Positions 1 to 7,115 of a stretch of 11,978 bases of DNA are shown here, piece by piece (the stretch's first letter is position 1; each line of letters starts with the position of its first letter). The stretch is from Candidatus Cloacimonadota bacterium (GTDB lineage: Bacteria; Cloacimonadota; Cloacimonadia; JGIOTU-2). Made by a program: the position numbers and the translations under genes. The stretch spans positions 1 to 11,978 of the forward strand of contig JACNFI010000405.1 in NCBI GenBank assembly GCA_014384665.1. The letters are read 5' to 3'. Under the pieces are notes generated by a model. It was not told where the DNA came from. It did no database searches and saw only the letters and a program-made list of their open reading frames with translations.

Positions 1-1892
1 GCTGGCATTCTCTTATTTGGAATTTCTCTTATAATGGTTTTGTGATGCAAAAAAATATTTCTGCACAATTCAACAATAATTTCATCTGTTGGTATTTGAA
101 ATCCTTTGACAGTTCTATTTCCGATTACAACACACATAAATCCATTAGGTTTTACAACTCTAGCAAATTCCTTCAAATATTTATTTAAATCATAAAAAAA
201 AGCAAAGACCTCTTTAGCTCTCTTTTTACTTTGTATTGATATTTTGTCTAATGTATTAAACAATGATTCAGAATATACATCATAAACAGGGTCTTTTATT
301 ATCCGACCACCCAAACTTTCTCTATCAACATTTATATTTTCTAATCCCAACCATTCCAATGAAAATCGGGAAAATTGTCCATAAGCTACTGTAGTCTTGC
401 TGTCTCCATAAGGTGGTGATGTAACTATCAAATCTATCTCTTTATCTTTAATTTCAGAGATATGTTTTATAATTTTAAACCAATGTTTTTCTGATAACTT
501 ATCTTTGATAGAATTTAATCTATAAATATTATCAATCGATTTTTTAAAAAAAGATTCTTTTACTTTGGGGTTATGTTTTTCTAAATCTTTTTCTGAATAT
601 CTGTGAAGTTTAAAACCGTTTCTACAATTGGATACCGCACGAATAGTTTCACTAAAAGAAATCTTAAAGAAATCTTTTATGTCATTATTCTCAATTTGCG
701 ATATTGCATGTCTTAGTTTTCCAAGTTCGTCAATTACATAACCCTTAAACCATAGATTTATGTTTTTAACTTTTGGTATATAAGATTCTAATATATTTAC
801 ATTTTTTAATATATTTTCAAGTTCATTTTTTAATATTGAAGGTTCTAAAGGTGTTAATTTTACTTTTGTTATAAACTCTGCTAATGGATTAATATCTATT
901 CCATAAGAATATCTCTTTTTTAGATTTGCTTCTACAAGTGTTGTGCCTGCTCCCATAAAAGGGTCTAAAACAATGTCATCCTCTTTGCTATAAGTATCTA
1001 TGAGATAATCAGCAATTGGATATGCCATAACTGCTGGATAAACATGTAAACCATGAATACCATCCGTTTGTCTTATATTTTTAAAATTAAAAGAAGAATC
1101 TTTATATTTTTTTTGACTTGTTTCTAAATATTTTTTATTTTGAAAAAATGGGTAATACTCAGACAAACTAATTTGTTCATAACCACTCTTAAAATAATTG
1201 ACTTTATTATCTTGATTATAACTGTCTACTAAACTAAAATAACCTTTTTTAGAAATTATTATGTGGTCTATTACTTTTATTCCAGATATTTCTTCCGCCC
1301 TTAATAATTTCTCTGTAACCTTTCTATCTTCTATAGTTGGATTACAATCTCCACCAGCCGAAGGATGATTATGAACTATAATAACTGCTGTAGCATTATT
1401 TATATATGCAGGTGCAAATATCTCCCTTGGATGGACTAAACTTGAATTAACGGTTCCAATAGAAATAATTTCCTTTTTTATTAATTGATTTAATGGATCT
1501 AAATATAAAACCACTAAATGTTCTTGTCTTTTGTTAGTGAGTTCTTTACATAAACTAAAAGCATCATTAGAATTGTGTATTGTTATTTTGCTTTGGTCTT
1601 TTATAATAAATCTTTTAGCCAACTCAAAAGCGGATACAATCTGTTCTGCTTTAACCTTTCCAATACCCTTTATTTCAGTTAAATCTTTAATATTGGCATT
1701 AAATAAATTATAACCAAATTTGTTTAATAAATTCTCTGCAACCTTTTTTACATTTATTCCTTTAACACCACTTCCCAATAAAATGGATAATAATTCAGAA
1801 TTTGTTAAAAAATTAATATTTGTCTTCTCAAGCTTTTCTCTTGGACGCTTGAATTCAGGAAGATCTTTAATTCTTAAATGTTGTTTTTTCAT
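1..1892 (-). CDS. RadC-DNA methyltransferase fusion protein (C-terminus cut by window edge)
   Basis: One uninterrupted frame of 630 codons runs from the ATG at 1892-1890 off the left edge; I checked every codon for stops. Residues 1-224 are a full RadC: the N-terminal IKDLP..RPREKL motif, a helix-hairpin-helix segment (TEIKGIGKVKAEQI), then the JAMM/MPN domain with Glu157 (HPREIF), His174-x-His176 and Asp189, ending in VIDHIIIS. Residues about 225-285 are a linker. From about 285 a SAM-dependent DNA amino-methyltransferase follows: HGLHVYPA, motif I DPFMGAGTT (Asp310), GIDINPLAE, then catalytic motif IV TSPPYGDSKTTVAYG (491-505) and IPNKRMP near the edge. Motif I precedes motif IV, unlike beta-class enzymes. 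SPPY suggests N4-cytosine or N6-adenine methylation; the target is unknown. RadC alone is normally about 220-230 residues, so this is a fusion rather than a readthrough artefact. An in-frame TGA at 1931-1929 bounds the start, and the ribosome site is weak. No restriction endonuclease is visible in the window. RadC's function is itself unsettled; RadC-like genes are frequent on mobile and defence loci. Confidence 0.93.
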   Translation of the reverse strand, partial: MKKQHLRIKDLPEFKRPREKLEKTNINFLTNSELLSILLGSGVKGINVKKVAENLLNKFGYNLFNANIKDLTEIKGIGKVKAEQIVSAFELAKRFIIKDQSKITIHNSNDAFSLCKELTNKRQEHLVVLYLDPLNQLIKKEIISIGTVNSSLVHPREIFAPAYINNATAVIIVHNHPSAGGDCNPTIEDRKVTEKLLRAEEISGIKVIDHIIISKKGYFSLVDSYNQDNKVNYFKSGYEQISLSEYYPFFQNKKYLETSQKKYKDSSFNFKNIRQTDGIHGLHVYPAVMAYPIADYLIDTYSKEDDIVLDPFMGAGTTLVEANLKKRYSYGIDINPLAEFITKVKLTPLEPSILKNELENILKNVNILESYIPKVKNINLWFKGYVIDELGKLRHAISQIENNDIKDFFKISFSETIRAVSNCRNGFKLHRYSEKDLEKHNPKVKESFFKKSIDNIYRLNSIKDKLSEKHWFKIIKHISEIKDKEIDLIVTSPPYGDSKTTVAYGQFSRFSLEWLGLENINVDRESLGGRIIKDPVYDVYSESLFNTLDKISIQSKKRAKEVFAFFYDLNKYLKEFARVVKPNGFMCVVIGNRTVKGFQIPTDEIIVELCRNIFLHHKTIIREIPNKRMP

Positions 1893-1932
1893 TATACCTA
1901 ACTCGGCTAAACCGAAACCAAAAAGAATTCAC

Positions 1933-1958
1933 CACTGAGAACACTGAGAGCACTGAGA
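1933..1958. repeat. Tandem CACTGAGA x3, period 9
   Basis: CACTGAGA occurs at 1933-1940, 1942-1949 and 1951-1958, each copy separated by one variable base. It lies 41-66 bp upstream of the RadC-methyltransferase start, inside its probable leader. Between it and the start codon, the minus strand can form a small hairpin (TCGGT/GCCGA with a TTA loop, 1915-1903) just before the ribosome site. From memory, similar short tandem repeats recur between genes in several environmental genomes; I cannot confirm copies elsewhere. Confidence 0.75.
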
Positions 1959-1966
1959 AAGATCGA

Positions 1967-1995
1967 AAAATAAGATATCAAAAAAGTTGGGCCAA
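1967..1995 (-). promoter_or_regulatory. Candidate promoter of the RadC-methyltransferase gene
   Basis: Reading leftwards, TTGGCC (1995-1990) and TATTTT (1972-1967) are separated by 17 bp. Each matches the sigma-70 consensus at four of six positions. The predicted start would give a leader of roughly 65-70 nt that contains the CACTGAGA tandem repeat and a small hairpin. In such AT-rich DNA, matches of this quality also arise by chance. Confidence 0.25.
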
Positions 1996-2302
1996 AATTT
2001 AAATGGTGTGAACATTTATTAATAAAGGCTTTATAGCTATAGATGAAAATATTTTGCCAAAAGATGTAAGGATATTAAAATCAAGTGCCTAATTAATTCT
2101 TTCTGATTTTAACTATCAAAACAATATATCACAAAATAATTTATTAAACACAAATACTAAACCATTCAGTAAAAAGTCAAGTTTTCTTTTACTTCTTAAA
2201 AATAAGATAATAATATCTATTAAATCCTGTGAGTTTATCTAACCTTATGAATCGTGTAATATTCACTTTAATCTTTAAAAGATAAAAATGGATACAATAA
2301 TT

Positions 2303-3028
2303 TTACCCCATCATCACTTTCATCAAAAGCATAGGTATCATAAATCCCACAATATTAAATGTCATATGAACTGCAATTGCAGGTATAATGCTGCCAGTTT
2401 TCTCTCTGTGGTATCCTGCAATGATGCCAAGTATTGTCGCATTAATTATAATAAATATAACCATTGCATTTGGCATCCTTCCCCATAGACAAAAGTGACC
2501 AAGCCCAAACAGAATTGCACTCACCGCAACAGGAACACTGATATACGATTTGAATAGTTTGAATCCATACTTCTTTAGAGGAGCAAGAAATCCTTGTATT
2601 AAACCTCTACAAAATATTTCCTCACAAATACTGGCAAGTATCCACACAGAAATGATTGTCTTGAGCATTCCTCCATTTATTCCCGGATGTTCTCCACCTT
2701 CAGTTGCAGGTCCAGCTATTGCCATCATAATTATATTTAATACAATCAATACAAACGAGAAGATAAATGCTATAAGTACAGATTTTGCTAATTTACTAAT
2801 CTTCACGGATTGGAAACCAAATGTTGATAACTTTCCTTTGCTTAAGAGATACATTAAAATAAGAGAAGTGATTAAGAATGTAATCTGAGAAACATCTCCA
2901 TTAGAAATCCATGCATGTGATTTTATAAATCCTGCAATAAAGCTGACAGGTGGGATTACAAATACTGCAAGAAAATAAATACATACCCATAAAATAATTG
3001 TTAGAATCAATCTTAAACTATTTTTCAT
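2303..3028 (-). CDS. CPBP family intramembrane metalloprotease (CAAX/Abi type)
   Basis: This is a 241-residue polytopic membrane protein. Hydrophobic segments lie at about 8-35, 48-63, 80-105, 120-135, 163-180, 187-206 and 213-235. All three signature motifs of the CPBP (PF02517) family are present: EEIFCR (Glu136-Glu137-x3-Arg141), FGLGH (Phe174-x3-His178) and HMTFN (His221-x3-Asn225). These residues form the metal and catalytic site in characterised relatives, so the enzyme looks intact. Bacterial members have been linked to bacteriocin self-immunity, peptide maturation and envelope stress; the substrate here is unknown. The ATG at 3028 overlaps the end of the upstream TPR gene by 11 bp, and its GGAG ribosome site lies inside that gene. 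This points to translational coupling as the last gene of the tetR-TPR-CPBP unit. Confidence 0.93.
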   Translation of the reverse strand: MKNSLRLILTIILWVCIYFLAVFVIPPVSFIAGFIKSHAWISNGDVSQITFLITSLILMYLLSKGKLSTFGFQSVKISKLAKSVLIAFIFSFVLIVLNIIMMAIAGPATEGGEHPGINGGMLKTIISVWILASICEEIFCRGLIQGFLAPLKKYGFKLFKSYISVPVAVSAILFGLGHFCLWGRMPNAMVIFIIINATILGIIAGYHREKTGSIIPAIAVHMTFNIVGFMIPMLLMKVMMG

Positions 3029-4022
3029 TTTGTTTTTTCTCCTTTAATATTTTACTCATTTTTTTTATTTGTGGAAATGCTTCCAATACCTTTTTAAAAT
3101 CTTTATCAAGTGTCTTTACTGTTTCCCACTCTTTTTCTGCTTTATCATTTTGTCCTAAAAGATAATATGCCAAACCCAGGCTCCAGTGTATCATAGCTTT
3201 TGATGGCATCCCATAGTCCGATTTTAAATTGAGACAATTTTCAAAACATTCTTGGGCTCTTTTGTAATTTTTTCCAGAAATAATATAGGTCACTCCTAAA
3301 TCAAATTTAACATTTATGTCAGCGGGATTCTTTTGTAAATAGTTCTCATAAAGAAGAATCGCTTCATCATATCTTCTCACTTTAAATAAATAATCTGCAT
3401 AATTAGAAATCACGAAAGAACTATCAGAAGCAAGGCTCATTGCCTTTATATATTCTTCTTCTACCTTTTCTTGTTCATCCGTAACATAATAATAGATGTT
3501 TGCAAATGCAATATAACTTCTTATTGAATCAATTTTTTGGATATCATTTGCCATTTTAATTATATCTTCCTTTTTAAAAGGCCCTTTCCCATAGGAATGC
3601 ACGAACATATTAAACCCCATCATTCTTGGTTTTACATCAGTTGAATCCAATTCAATTGCTTTTTTCAATTCTTTCATCATCTTCATACTGTTTGTCATTT
3701 TGCCAAAGAAATTACTATAAGGAATTTTTCTCATTATTGCCACTACCAGCCAATAATGATAGTTGGATTCATTTTCATTTCTATCTATCGCTTTTTGGAA
3801 GTATTTAATCGCTTCTTTGTAATCATTTTCAATTAATTCTAATCTTCCTAAGTAATAATATATTCTGTCATTTTCTTTATCCTGCCTGGAGAGTATTTCA
3901 AAAATAATGCGTGATTCATCATAATTTCTTTGCTTAAATAAATTAATTGCTTCATTGAAATTATTATTTGCACCTAAAGGAGTTGTTATTACAAGTAACA
4001 ATAAAATTAACCACTTAAACAT
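3018..4022 (-). CDS. Secreted tetratricopeptide-repeat protein
   Basis: I place the start at the ATG at 4022-4020, giving 334 residues. A strong GGAGG lies at the right distance (4032-4028). An in-frame TTG at 4034 would add four residues but abuts that ribosome site, so it is unlikely. The N-terminus is a Sec signal peptide (MFKWLILLLLVITTPLGA, then Asn-rich) with no lipobox cysteine. The mature part is a run of TPR-like helix pairs: one at about 20-50 (FNEAINLFKQRNYDESRIIF), one at about 53-85 (YYYLGRLELIENDYKEAIKY), then a divergent middle with further copies at about 200-235 (ADYLFKVRRYDEAILLYENY) and 270-315 (WSLGLAYYLLGQNDKAEKEW). TPR proteins are usually scaffolds. This one probably acts in the periplasm, perhaps with the coupled CPBP protease. 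The gene follows tetR with a 66-bp gap that contains an operator-like site. Confidence 0.88.
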   Translation of the reverse strand: MFKWLILLLLVITTPLGANNNFNEAINLFKQRNYDESRIIFEILSRQDKENDRIYYYLGRLELIENDYKEAIKYFQKAIDRNENESNYHYWLVVAIMRKIPYSNFFGKMTNSMKMMKELKKAIELDSTDVKPRMMGFNMFVHSYGKGPFKKEDIIKMANDIQKIDSIRSYIAFANIYYYVTDEQEKVEEEYIKAMSLASDSSFVISNYADYLFKVRRYDEAILLYENYLQKNPADINVKFDLGVTYIISGKNYKRAQECFENCLNLKSDYGMPSKAMIHWSLGLAYYLLGQNDKAEKEWETVKTLDKDFKKVLEAFPQIKKMSKILKEKKQNEK

Positions 4023-4050
4023 AGTTTCCTCCAATTTTATTTTAGTTATT

Positions 4051-4068
4051 TTACCTACCAGTCGGTAA
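4051..4068. promoter_or_regulatory. Putative TetR operator in front of the TPR gene
   Basis: TTACCTACCAGTCGGTAA is an 18-bp near-palindrome with seven of nine base pairs symmetric. It is 15/18 identical, in the same orientation, to the site upstream of tetR (4705-4722). It lies between the tetR stop (4089) and the TPR start (4022), so it probably controls a second, internal promoter. The TTACC..GGTAA arms resemble operators of many TetR-family repressors. Confidence 0.75.
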
Positions 4069-4088
4069 GTTTTTTTAATAAAAAAAAT

Positions 4089-4688
4089 TTACACTGAAAG
4101 CATTTTCCAGATGTTATTGAATATTTTTTCTCCGATTATATCTACATCTATTGAATCATCAAAGGAACTTATGAGTAATATACCTTCAATAAGGGCAACT
4201 ATCTGGAATGCAAAAACTTCACAATCAATATCATTACGAATTTCTCCATTATTTTGTGCATTTTCAAGTAAAGCTTTAATATTTTCGCGAGTTACAACAT
4301 AGCTATTACCAATTTGATCTTTAATATTATTATCTTTTTTGCTTGCACTTAAGAGCAGTTCTAAAAAACTATATGAAGTTTGTTCGTCGGAAATTCCCAA
4401 GATTTTTTTGGCAATCTCTTTTAAGGACGATAACGAACTGAAAAAAGCTCGAAGAAAATCTTGTATAGTGTTACATGATTGGAAACGGGTTAAACTCCAT
4501 TTTTTCATTTCTATATTAAAATATGATAAAACTTCATGAAAGAGTTTATCTTTGCTTGCAAAATAATGATATACACCAGGTTTGCTAATACCAACTTCAC
4601 TGGCAATATCATTCAGGGAAGCCTTTTCATAACCTTTTTGTAGAAAAAGTTTTAAAGCCTTTTTAATAATCTCTTCTTTTCTATCCAA
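4089..4688 (-). CDS. TetR/AcrR family transcriptional repressor
   Basis: The protein has 199 residues, typical for the family. The N-terminal DNA-binding domain is clear: IIKKALKLFLQKGYEKASLNDIA (helix 1 and the start of the helix-turn-helix), then GISKPGVYHYFASKDKLF (recognition helix plus the family-signature YHYF..K..L). The C-terminal part, about 50-199, is the helical ligand-binding and dimerisation domain, whose sequence does not reveal the ligand. The start codon is TTG (4688-4686), supported by a strong AAAGGAGA ribosome site six to seven bases upstream. Matching 18-bp near-palindromes flank the gene, one in its own promoter and one before the TPR gene. Autoregulation plus control of the TPR-CPBP pair is therefore the simplest reading. 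Confidence 0.93.
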   Translation of the reverse strand: MDRKEEIIKKALKLFLQKGYEKASLNDIASEVGISKPGVYHYFASKDKLFHEVLSYFNIEMKKWSLTRFQSCNTIQDFLRAFFSSLSSLKEIAKKILGISDEQTSYSFLELLLSASKKDNNIKDQIGNSYVVTRENIKALLENAQNNGEIRNDIDCEVFAFQIVALIEGILLISSFDDSIDVDIIGEKIFNNIWKMLSV

Positions 4689-4704
4689 ATTATCTCCTTT
4701 TTGC

Positions 4705-4722
4705 TTACTTACCGTTCGGTAA
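4705..4722. promoter_or_regulatory. Putative TetR operator in the tetR promoter
   Basis: TTACTTACCGTTCGGTAA matches the site at 4051-4068 in 15 of 18 positions. An inner 14-bp core (4709-4722, TTACCG-TT-CGGTAA) is itself symmetric except at the centre. It lies directly downstream of the predicted -10 region and ends 17 bp before the tetR start codon. A bound repressor would cover the transcription start. Confidence 0.8.
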
Positions 4723-4727
4723 CCAAA

Positions 4728-4754
4728 AATTTAATTTTTATAACAACTTGTCAA
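4728..4754 (-). promoter_or_regulatory. Candidate tetR promoter
   Basis: Reading leftwards, a perfect -35 TTGACA (4754-4749) is preceded by an A-tract like an UP element. It is followed at a 15-bp spacing by TAAATT (4733-4728, four of six), or at 17 bp by the poorer AATTTT. The -10 is weak and the spacing is not settled. The operator just downstream makes a promoter here plausible. Confidence 0.5.
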
Positions 4755-4784
4755 TTTTTTTTTAAATTTATGATTTTATTTGTT

Positions 4785-5816
4785 TTATTTCCTTACAAAT
4801 CCCAAAATAGTTTCAGGATATTTATCTGTTACAAGCAAAAATCCTATATTATCTAATCTGACAATTCCTTCCCAATTTCGAGCATTGTTATCATTAATAA
4901 GTTCAAGTTGTATTGGTGCTTCTTGAACCAAAGTAATTTCAGATTCAGAATATTTTAATCGTAATAATCTTTCCATTGTTGTATATTTAGAATGAGTTGC
5001 CTCTTCTCCATAAACTATTGAAATTGAATCCACGGATGGATTATATGCATTTTCGTCTCCAGGATAGAAATAATTTATAACCCAGAAACAATTATCAGCA
5101 TCAAGACTTGTTGCATCAGTAATGCGATATTCAATATTTGGGAATGAAATTGTTTCTAATAAATTCAAATTATGGTCAAACACATGTGCAATTGGAAAAG
5201 GATTTGCATTTTTTCCATTCCCTTCATAAATGGTAATTACTTTATCAAATGTTGAAAAGATGGTTTCATCAGCAGCATTATTAATTGAAGTTTGTGCTTG
5301 AATTTCTGTTATTTTATCAGTATCTAAAATAATTGTGCTCAAATCGCTTTGGATTTCACCATTTATTAAATAACCCAGCATATTATTCGGAGAAGATTCA
5401 ATTGTCATAAATACCTTGTTACCAGAAAAAGCAATTGCTTCAAAACCTTCATATCCATTAATCCTATAAGAAATTCCTGGAGCAACAAAATCCACTTCTA
5501 TAGGTGTTATAGTCAAATCTGTTTTCCCATTTAAAAAGGAAAGAATTGTCTCTTTTGATATAGCAAAAAGTTTCCCATCATAATCAGATTCAAAACGAGA
5601 AGGATACTGCGGAAGAAGAATTAAATAATCGTTATACCAGGCTAATCCTGAAATCTCTGAATCGCAGCTTGAGACTGGACCTGTTAATGGAATTCTCTCA
5701 ACCTGAATTTCTTCAGGAAGTTCAGGTGCGACATAGTATTTTGTAGCACAGTTCGTTAATAATAATATTACGAAAATAAGAAACAGTACTTTTGTATGAC
5801 CTTTTCTGTAATACAT
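4785..5816 (-). CDS. Predicted lipoprotein, possibly beta-propeller (phytase-esterase-like)
   Basis: This is a 343-residue protein starting at the ATG at 5816, with GGGAG six bases upstream. The N-terminus is a lipoprotein-type signal: Lys/Arg-rich start, hydrophobic core LFLIFVILLL, then LTNC with Cys23. The -1 residue is Asn rather than Gly/Ala/Ser, so the lipobox is imperfect. After the cysteine come Ala-Thr, with no Asp retention signal, which favours the outer membrane. The remainder is beta-rich and soluble. Repeated blocks of the type 'EGFEAIAFSGNKVFMTIES' (around 123-141) and 'NWEGIVRLDNIGFLLVTDK' (around 313-331) recall the esterase-like phytase (PF13449) or SdiA-regulated propeller families. 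I see no catalytic motif that would fix a reaction, so the function is unknown. The gene reads away from the radical SAM gene across a 201-bp divergent spacer and ends 96 bp before tetR. Confidence 0.85.
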   Translation of the reverse strand: MYYRKGHTKVLFLIFVILLLTNCATKYYVAPELPEEIQVERIPLTGPVSSCDSEISGLAWYNDYLILLPQYPSRFESDYDGKLFAISKETILSFLNGKTDLTITPIEVDFVAPGISYRINGYEGFEAIAFSGNKVFMTIESSPNNMLGYLINGEIQSDLSTIILDTDKITEIQAQTSINNAADETIFSTFDKVITIYEGNGKNANPFPIAHVFDHNLNLLETISFPNIEYRITDATSLDADNCFWVINYFYPGDENAYNPSVDSISIVYGEEATHSKYTTMERLLRLKYSESEITLVQEAPIQLELINDNNARNWEGIVRLDNIGFLLVTDKYPETILGFVRK

Positions 5817-5874
5817 TAGAATCTCCCATCTTATTATGAATAGGGAACTTTATTTTTTCTACTATAAATAAAAA

Positions 5875-5894
5875 ATTAATAAACCCTTATTAAT
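5875..5894. repeat. Perfect 8-bp inverted repeat in divergent spacer
   Basis: ATTAATAA and TTATTAAT are separated by ACCC. A TTGACA-like hexamer on the minus strand (5902-5897) sits beside it, so this could be an operator for the lipoprotein gene. The stem is entirely A/T, however, so chance is a real alternative. Confidence 0.45.
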
Positions 5895-5907
5895 ACTGTC
5901 AATTATA

Positions 5908-5936
5908 TTCTTAATTCTAATCAAATTTTTTATAAT
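5908..5936 (+). promoter_or_regulatory. Candidate promoter of the radical SAM gene
   Basis: A perfect TATAAT (5931-5936) has TTCTTA (three of six) 17 bp upstream, and would give a leader of about 75 nt. A competing candidate nearer the gene is TTGACA (5970-5975) with TAAAAA (5993-5998), also 17 bp apart. That one would leave only about 13 nt of leader including the GAGG ribosome site at 6005-6008. I cannot choose between them from sequence. Confidence 0.3.
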
Positions 5937-6017
5937 TTTGGGAGTATGTATGTTTGAGAATCAGATTACTTGACAGAATTTTCAGAATGATTTAAAAAAA
6001 TTTTGAGGATTTAAGAA

Positions 6018-7115
6018 ATGAAAAAAAAATATTTTATTTTAGTATTAGTGATTTTATCAGCCTTACTATGTTTATCAGGAAATAAAAACGAATCTCTAAA
6101 AGAAGCAAAGTATTATGAAAAGTTACAGGACAACTTAGTAAAATGTAATCTCTGTCCAAACAAATGTTTTTTAGGAGATGGTCAGATAGGTGACTGCGGT
6201 GTAAGAAAGAACATAAAAGGAACACTCTACTCATTGGTCTATAATAAGCCGGTCGCAGTTCATATTGACCCAATTGAGAAAAAACCGTTATATCATTTTT
6301 ATCCGGCCACAACTGCTTTATCCATAGCCACGGTTGGCTGCAATATGCGCTGTAATTTCTGCCAGAACTGGGAAATTTCGCAGTCCAGACCAAATGAGGT
6401 AAAAGCATTAACAATGACTCCACAAGATGTTGTAGAATCTGCTAAAAAATATGGTTGTGAAAGCATAGCCTTTACTTATACAGAACCCACAGTATTTTAC
6501 GAATATATGCTTGATATTGCCAAGCTTGCTCACAAGGAAGAAATTAAAACAGTTTTTATTACCTGTGGATATATTAATGAAAAACCATTTCGCGAACTTT
6601 GTAAATATTTAGATGGAGCAAACATAGATTTAAAAGGTTTTTCAGATGAATTTTATTCTACTTATACAACAGCCACATTACAGCCTGTGCTAAACACATT
6701 AAAAATAGCCAAAGAGGAAGGGTTATATTTTGAGATAACAAATCTTGTTATACCTGAAGCAAATGATGACCCAAAAGTCATACGCAAGATGTGTGAGTGG
6801 ATTAGAGATTCTCTTGGAGTCAATTATCCGCTTCATTTTTCCAGATTTTTCCCTAAATATAAACTCCTTAACCGTCCACCAACACCCTTAAAAACACTTG
6901 AGATGGCAAGAGATATCGCTCTTGATGTGGGTATCAAGTATGTCTATATTGGGAATATTGCAACAGAATCTGAAGATACATACTGTCCAAATTGTGGTAA
7001 GAAAATAATAGACCGCTCTGGGTATTTCATTGAATCAATTAATATAGAAGATGGAAAATGCAAGTTCTGTGGAAAGAAAATATATGGAGTTTGGGAAAAG
7101 AAAGTAAATGAATGA
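6018..7115 (+). CDS. amrS: AmmeMemoRadiSam-type radical SAM enzyme with N-terminal export/anchor segment
   Basis: This 365-residue protein is recognisable along its whole length as the radical SAM member of the AMMECR1-MEMO-RadicalSAM set. An N-terminal cysteine cluster (Cys43, 46, 50, 60; CNLCPNKC..GDCGVR) precedes VHIDPIEKKPLYHFYP. The radical SAM cluster motif C108-NMR-C112-NF-C115 follows, then FTYTEPTVFYEY, NIDLKGF and LHFSRFFPKY. A C-terminal zinc-ribbon-like pair (Cys323/326 and Cys348/351) ends in YGVW. Such enzymes bind a 4Fe-4S cluster and cleave S-adenosylmethionine; the product of this family is not firmly known. The usual family start corresponds to EAKYYEKL at residue 29. The extra first 28 residues are a basic-hydrophobic stretch (MKKKYFILVLVILSALLCLSG) resembling a signal peptide or membrane anchor, without a twin-arginine motif or a good lipobox. 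Neither AMMECR1 nor MEMO partners are in the window. Confidence 0.93.
   Translation: MKKKYFILVLVILSALLCLSGNKNESLKEAKYYEKLQDNLVKCNLCPNKCFLGDGQIGDCGVRKNIKGTLYSLVYNKPVAVHIDPIEKKPLYHFYPATTALSIATVGCNMRCNFCQNWEISQSRPNEVKALTMTPQDVVESAKKYGCESIAFTYTEPTVFYEYMLDIAKLAHKEEIKTVFITCGYINEKPFRELCKYLDGANIDLKGFSDEFYSTYTTATLQPVLNTLKIAKEEGLYFEITNLVIPEANDDPKVIRKMCEWIRDSLGVNYPLHFSRFFPKYKLLNRPPTPLKTLEMARDIALDVGIKYVYIGNIATESEDTYCPNCGKKIIDRSGYFIESINIEDGKCKFCGKKIYGVWEKKVNE

Larger units (their letters stand above)
1893..2302. other. Intergenic spacer, 410 bp, no convincing gene
   Basis: This spacer separates the RadC-methyltransferase start from the CPBP gene's stop; both genes are on the minus strand. The left end holds the tandem repeat and the candidate promoter. 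On the plus strand, 2012-2089 is open for 26 codons after an in-frame stop, but it has no start codon or ribosome site. The rest is low-complexity AT-rich sequence. A weak AT-only inverted repeat at 2271-2283 has no T-run and is not a terminator. Confidence 0.7.

Noticed and set aside
1..1892. Complete restriction-modification system
   Set aside because: Only a methyltransferase domain is visible. No endonuclease or specificity subunit appears, and the gene's 3' neighbourhood is outside the window.
1531..1938. Two plus-strand open frames opposite the RadC domain
   Set aside because: They are shadows of the minus-strand RadC coding sequence, whose motifs are unmistakable.
2012..2089. Short plus-strand open stretch of 26 codons ending in TAA, with a protein-like look (FINKGFIAIDEN)
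   Set aside because: It has no start codon and no ribosome site, and follows a stop directly. It could be the tail of a decayed gene, but nothing identifies it.
4023..4034. Upstream TTG start for the TPR gene, adding four residues
   Set aside because: The TTG immediately precedes the GGAGG used by the ATG at 4022, and the signal peptide begins naturally at that ATG.
4070..4088. T- and A-rich run after tetR as an intrinsic terminator
   Set aside because: Any hairpin would be A/T only with no GC stem, so it is not a credible terminator; the operator next to it suggests a promoter region instead.
6034..6423. 129-codon open frame on the minus strand inside the radical SAM gene
   Set aside because: It is antisense to a gene with all family motifs, and its translation has no domain and no ribosome site support.
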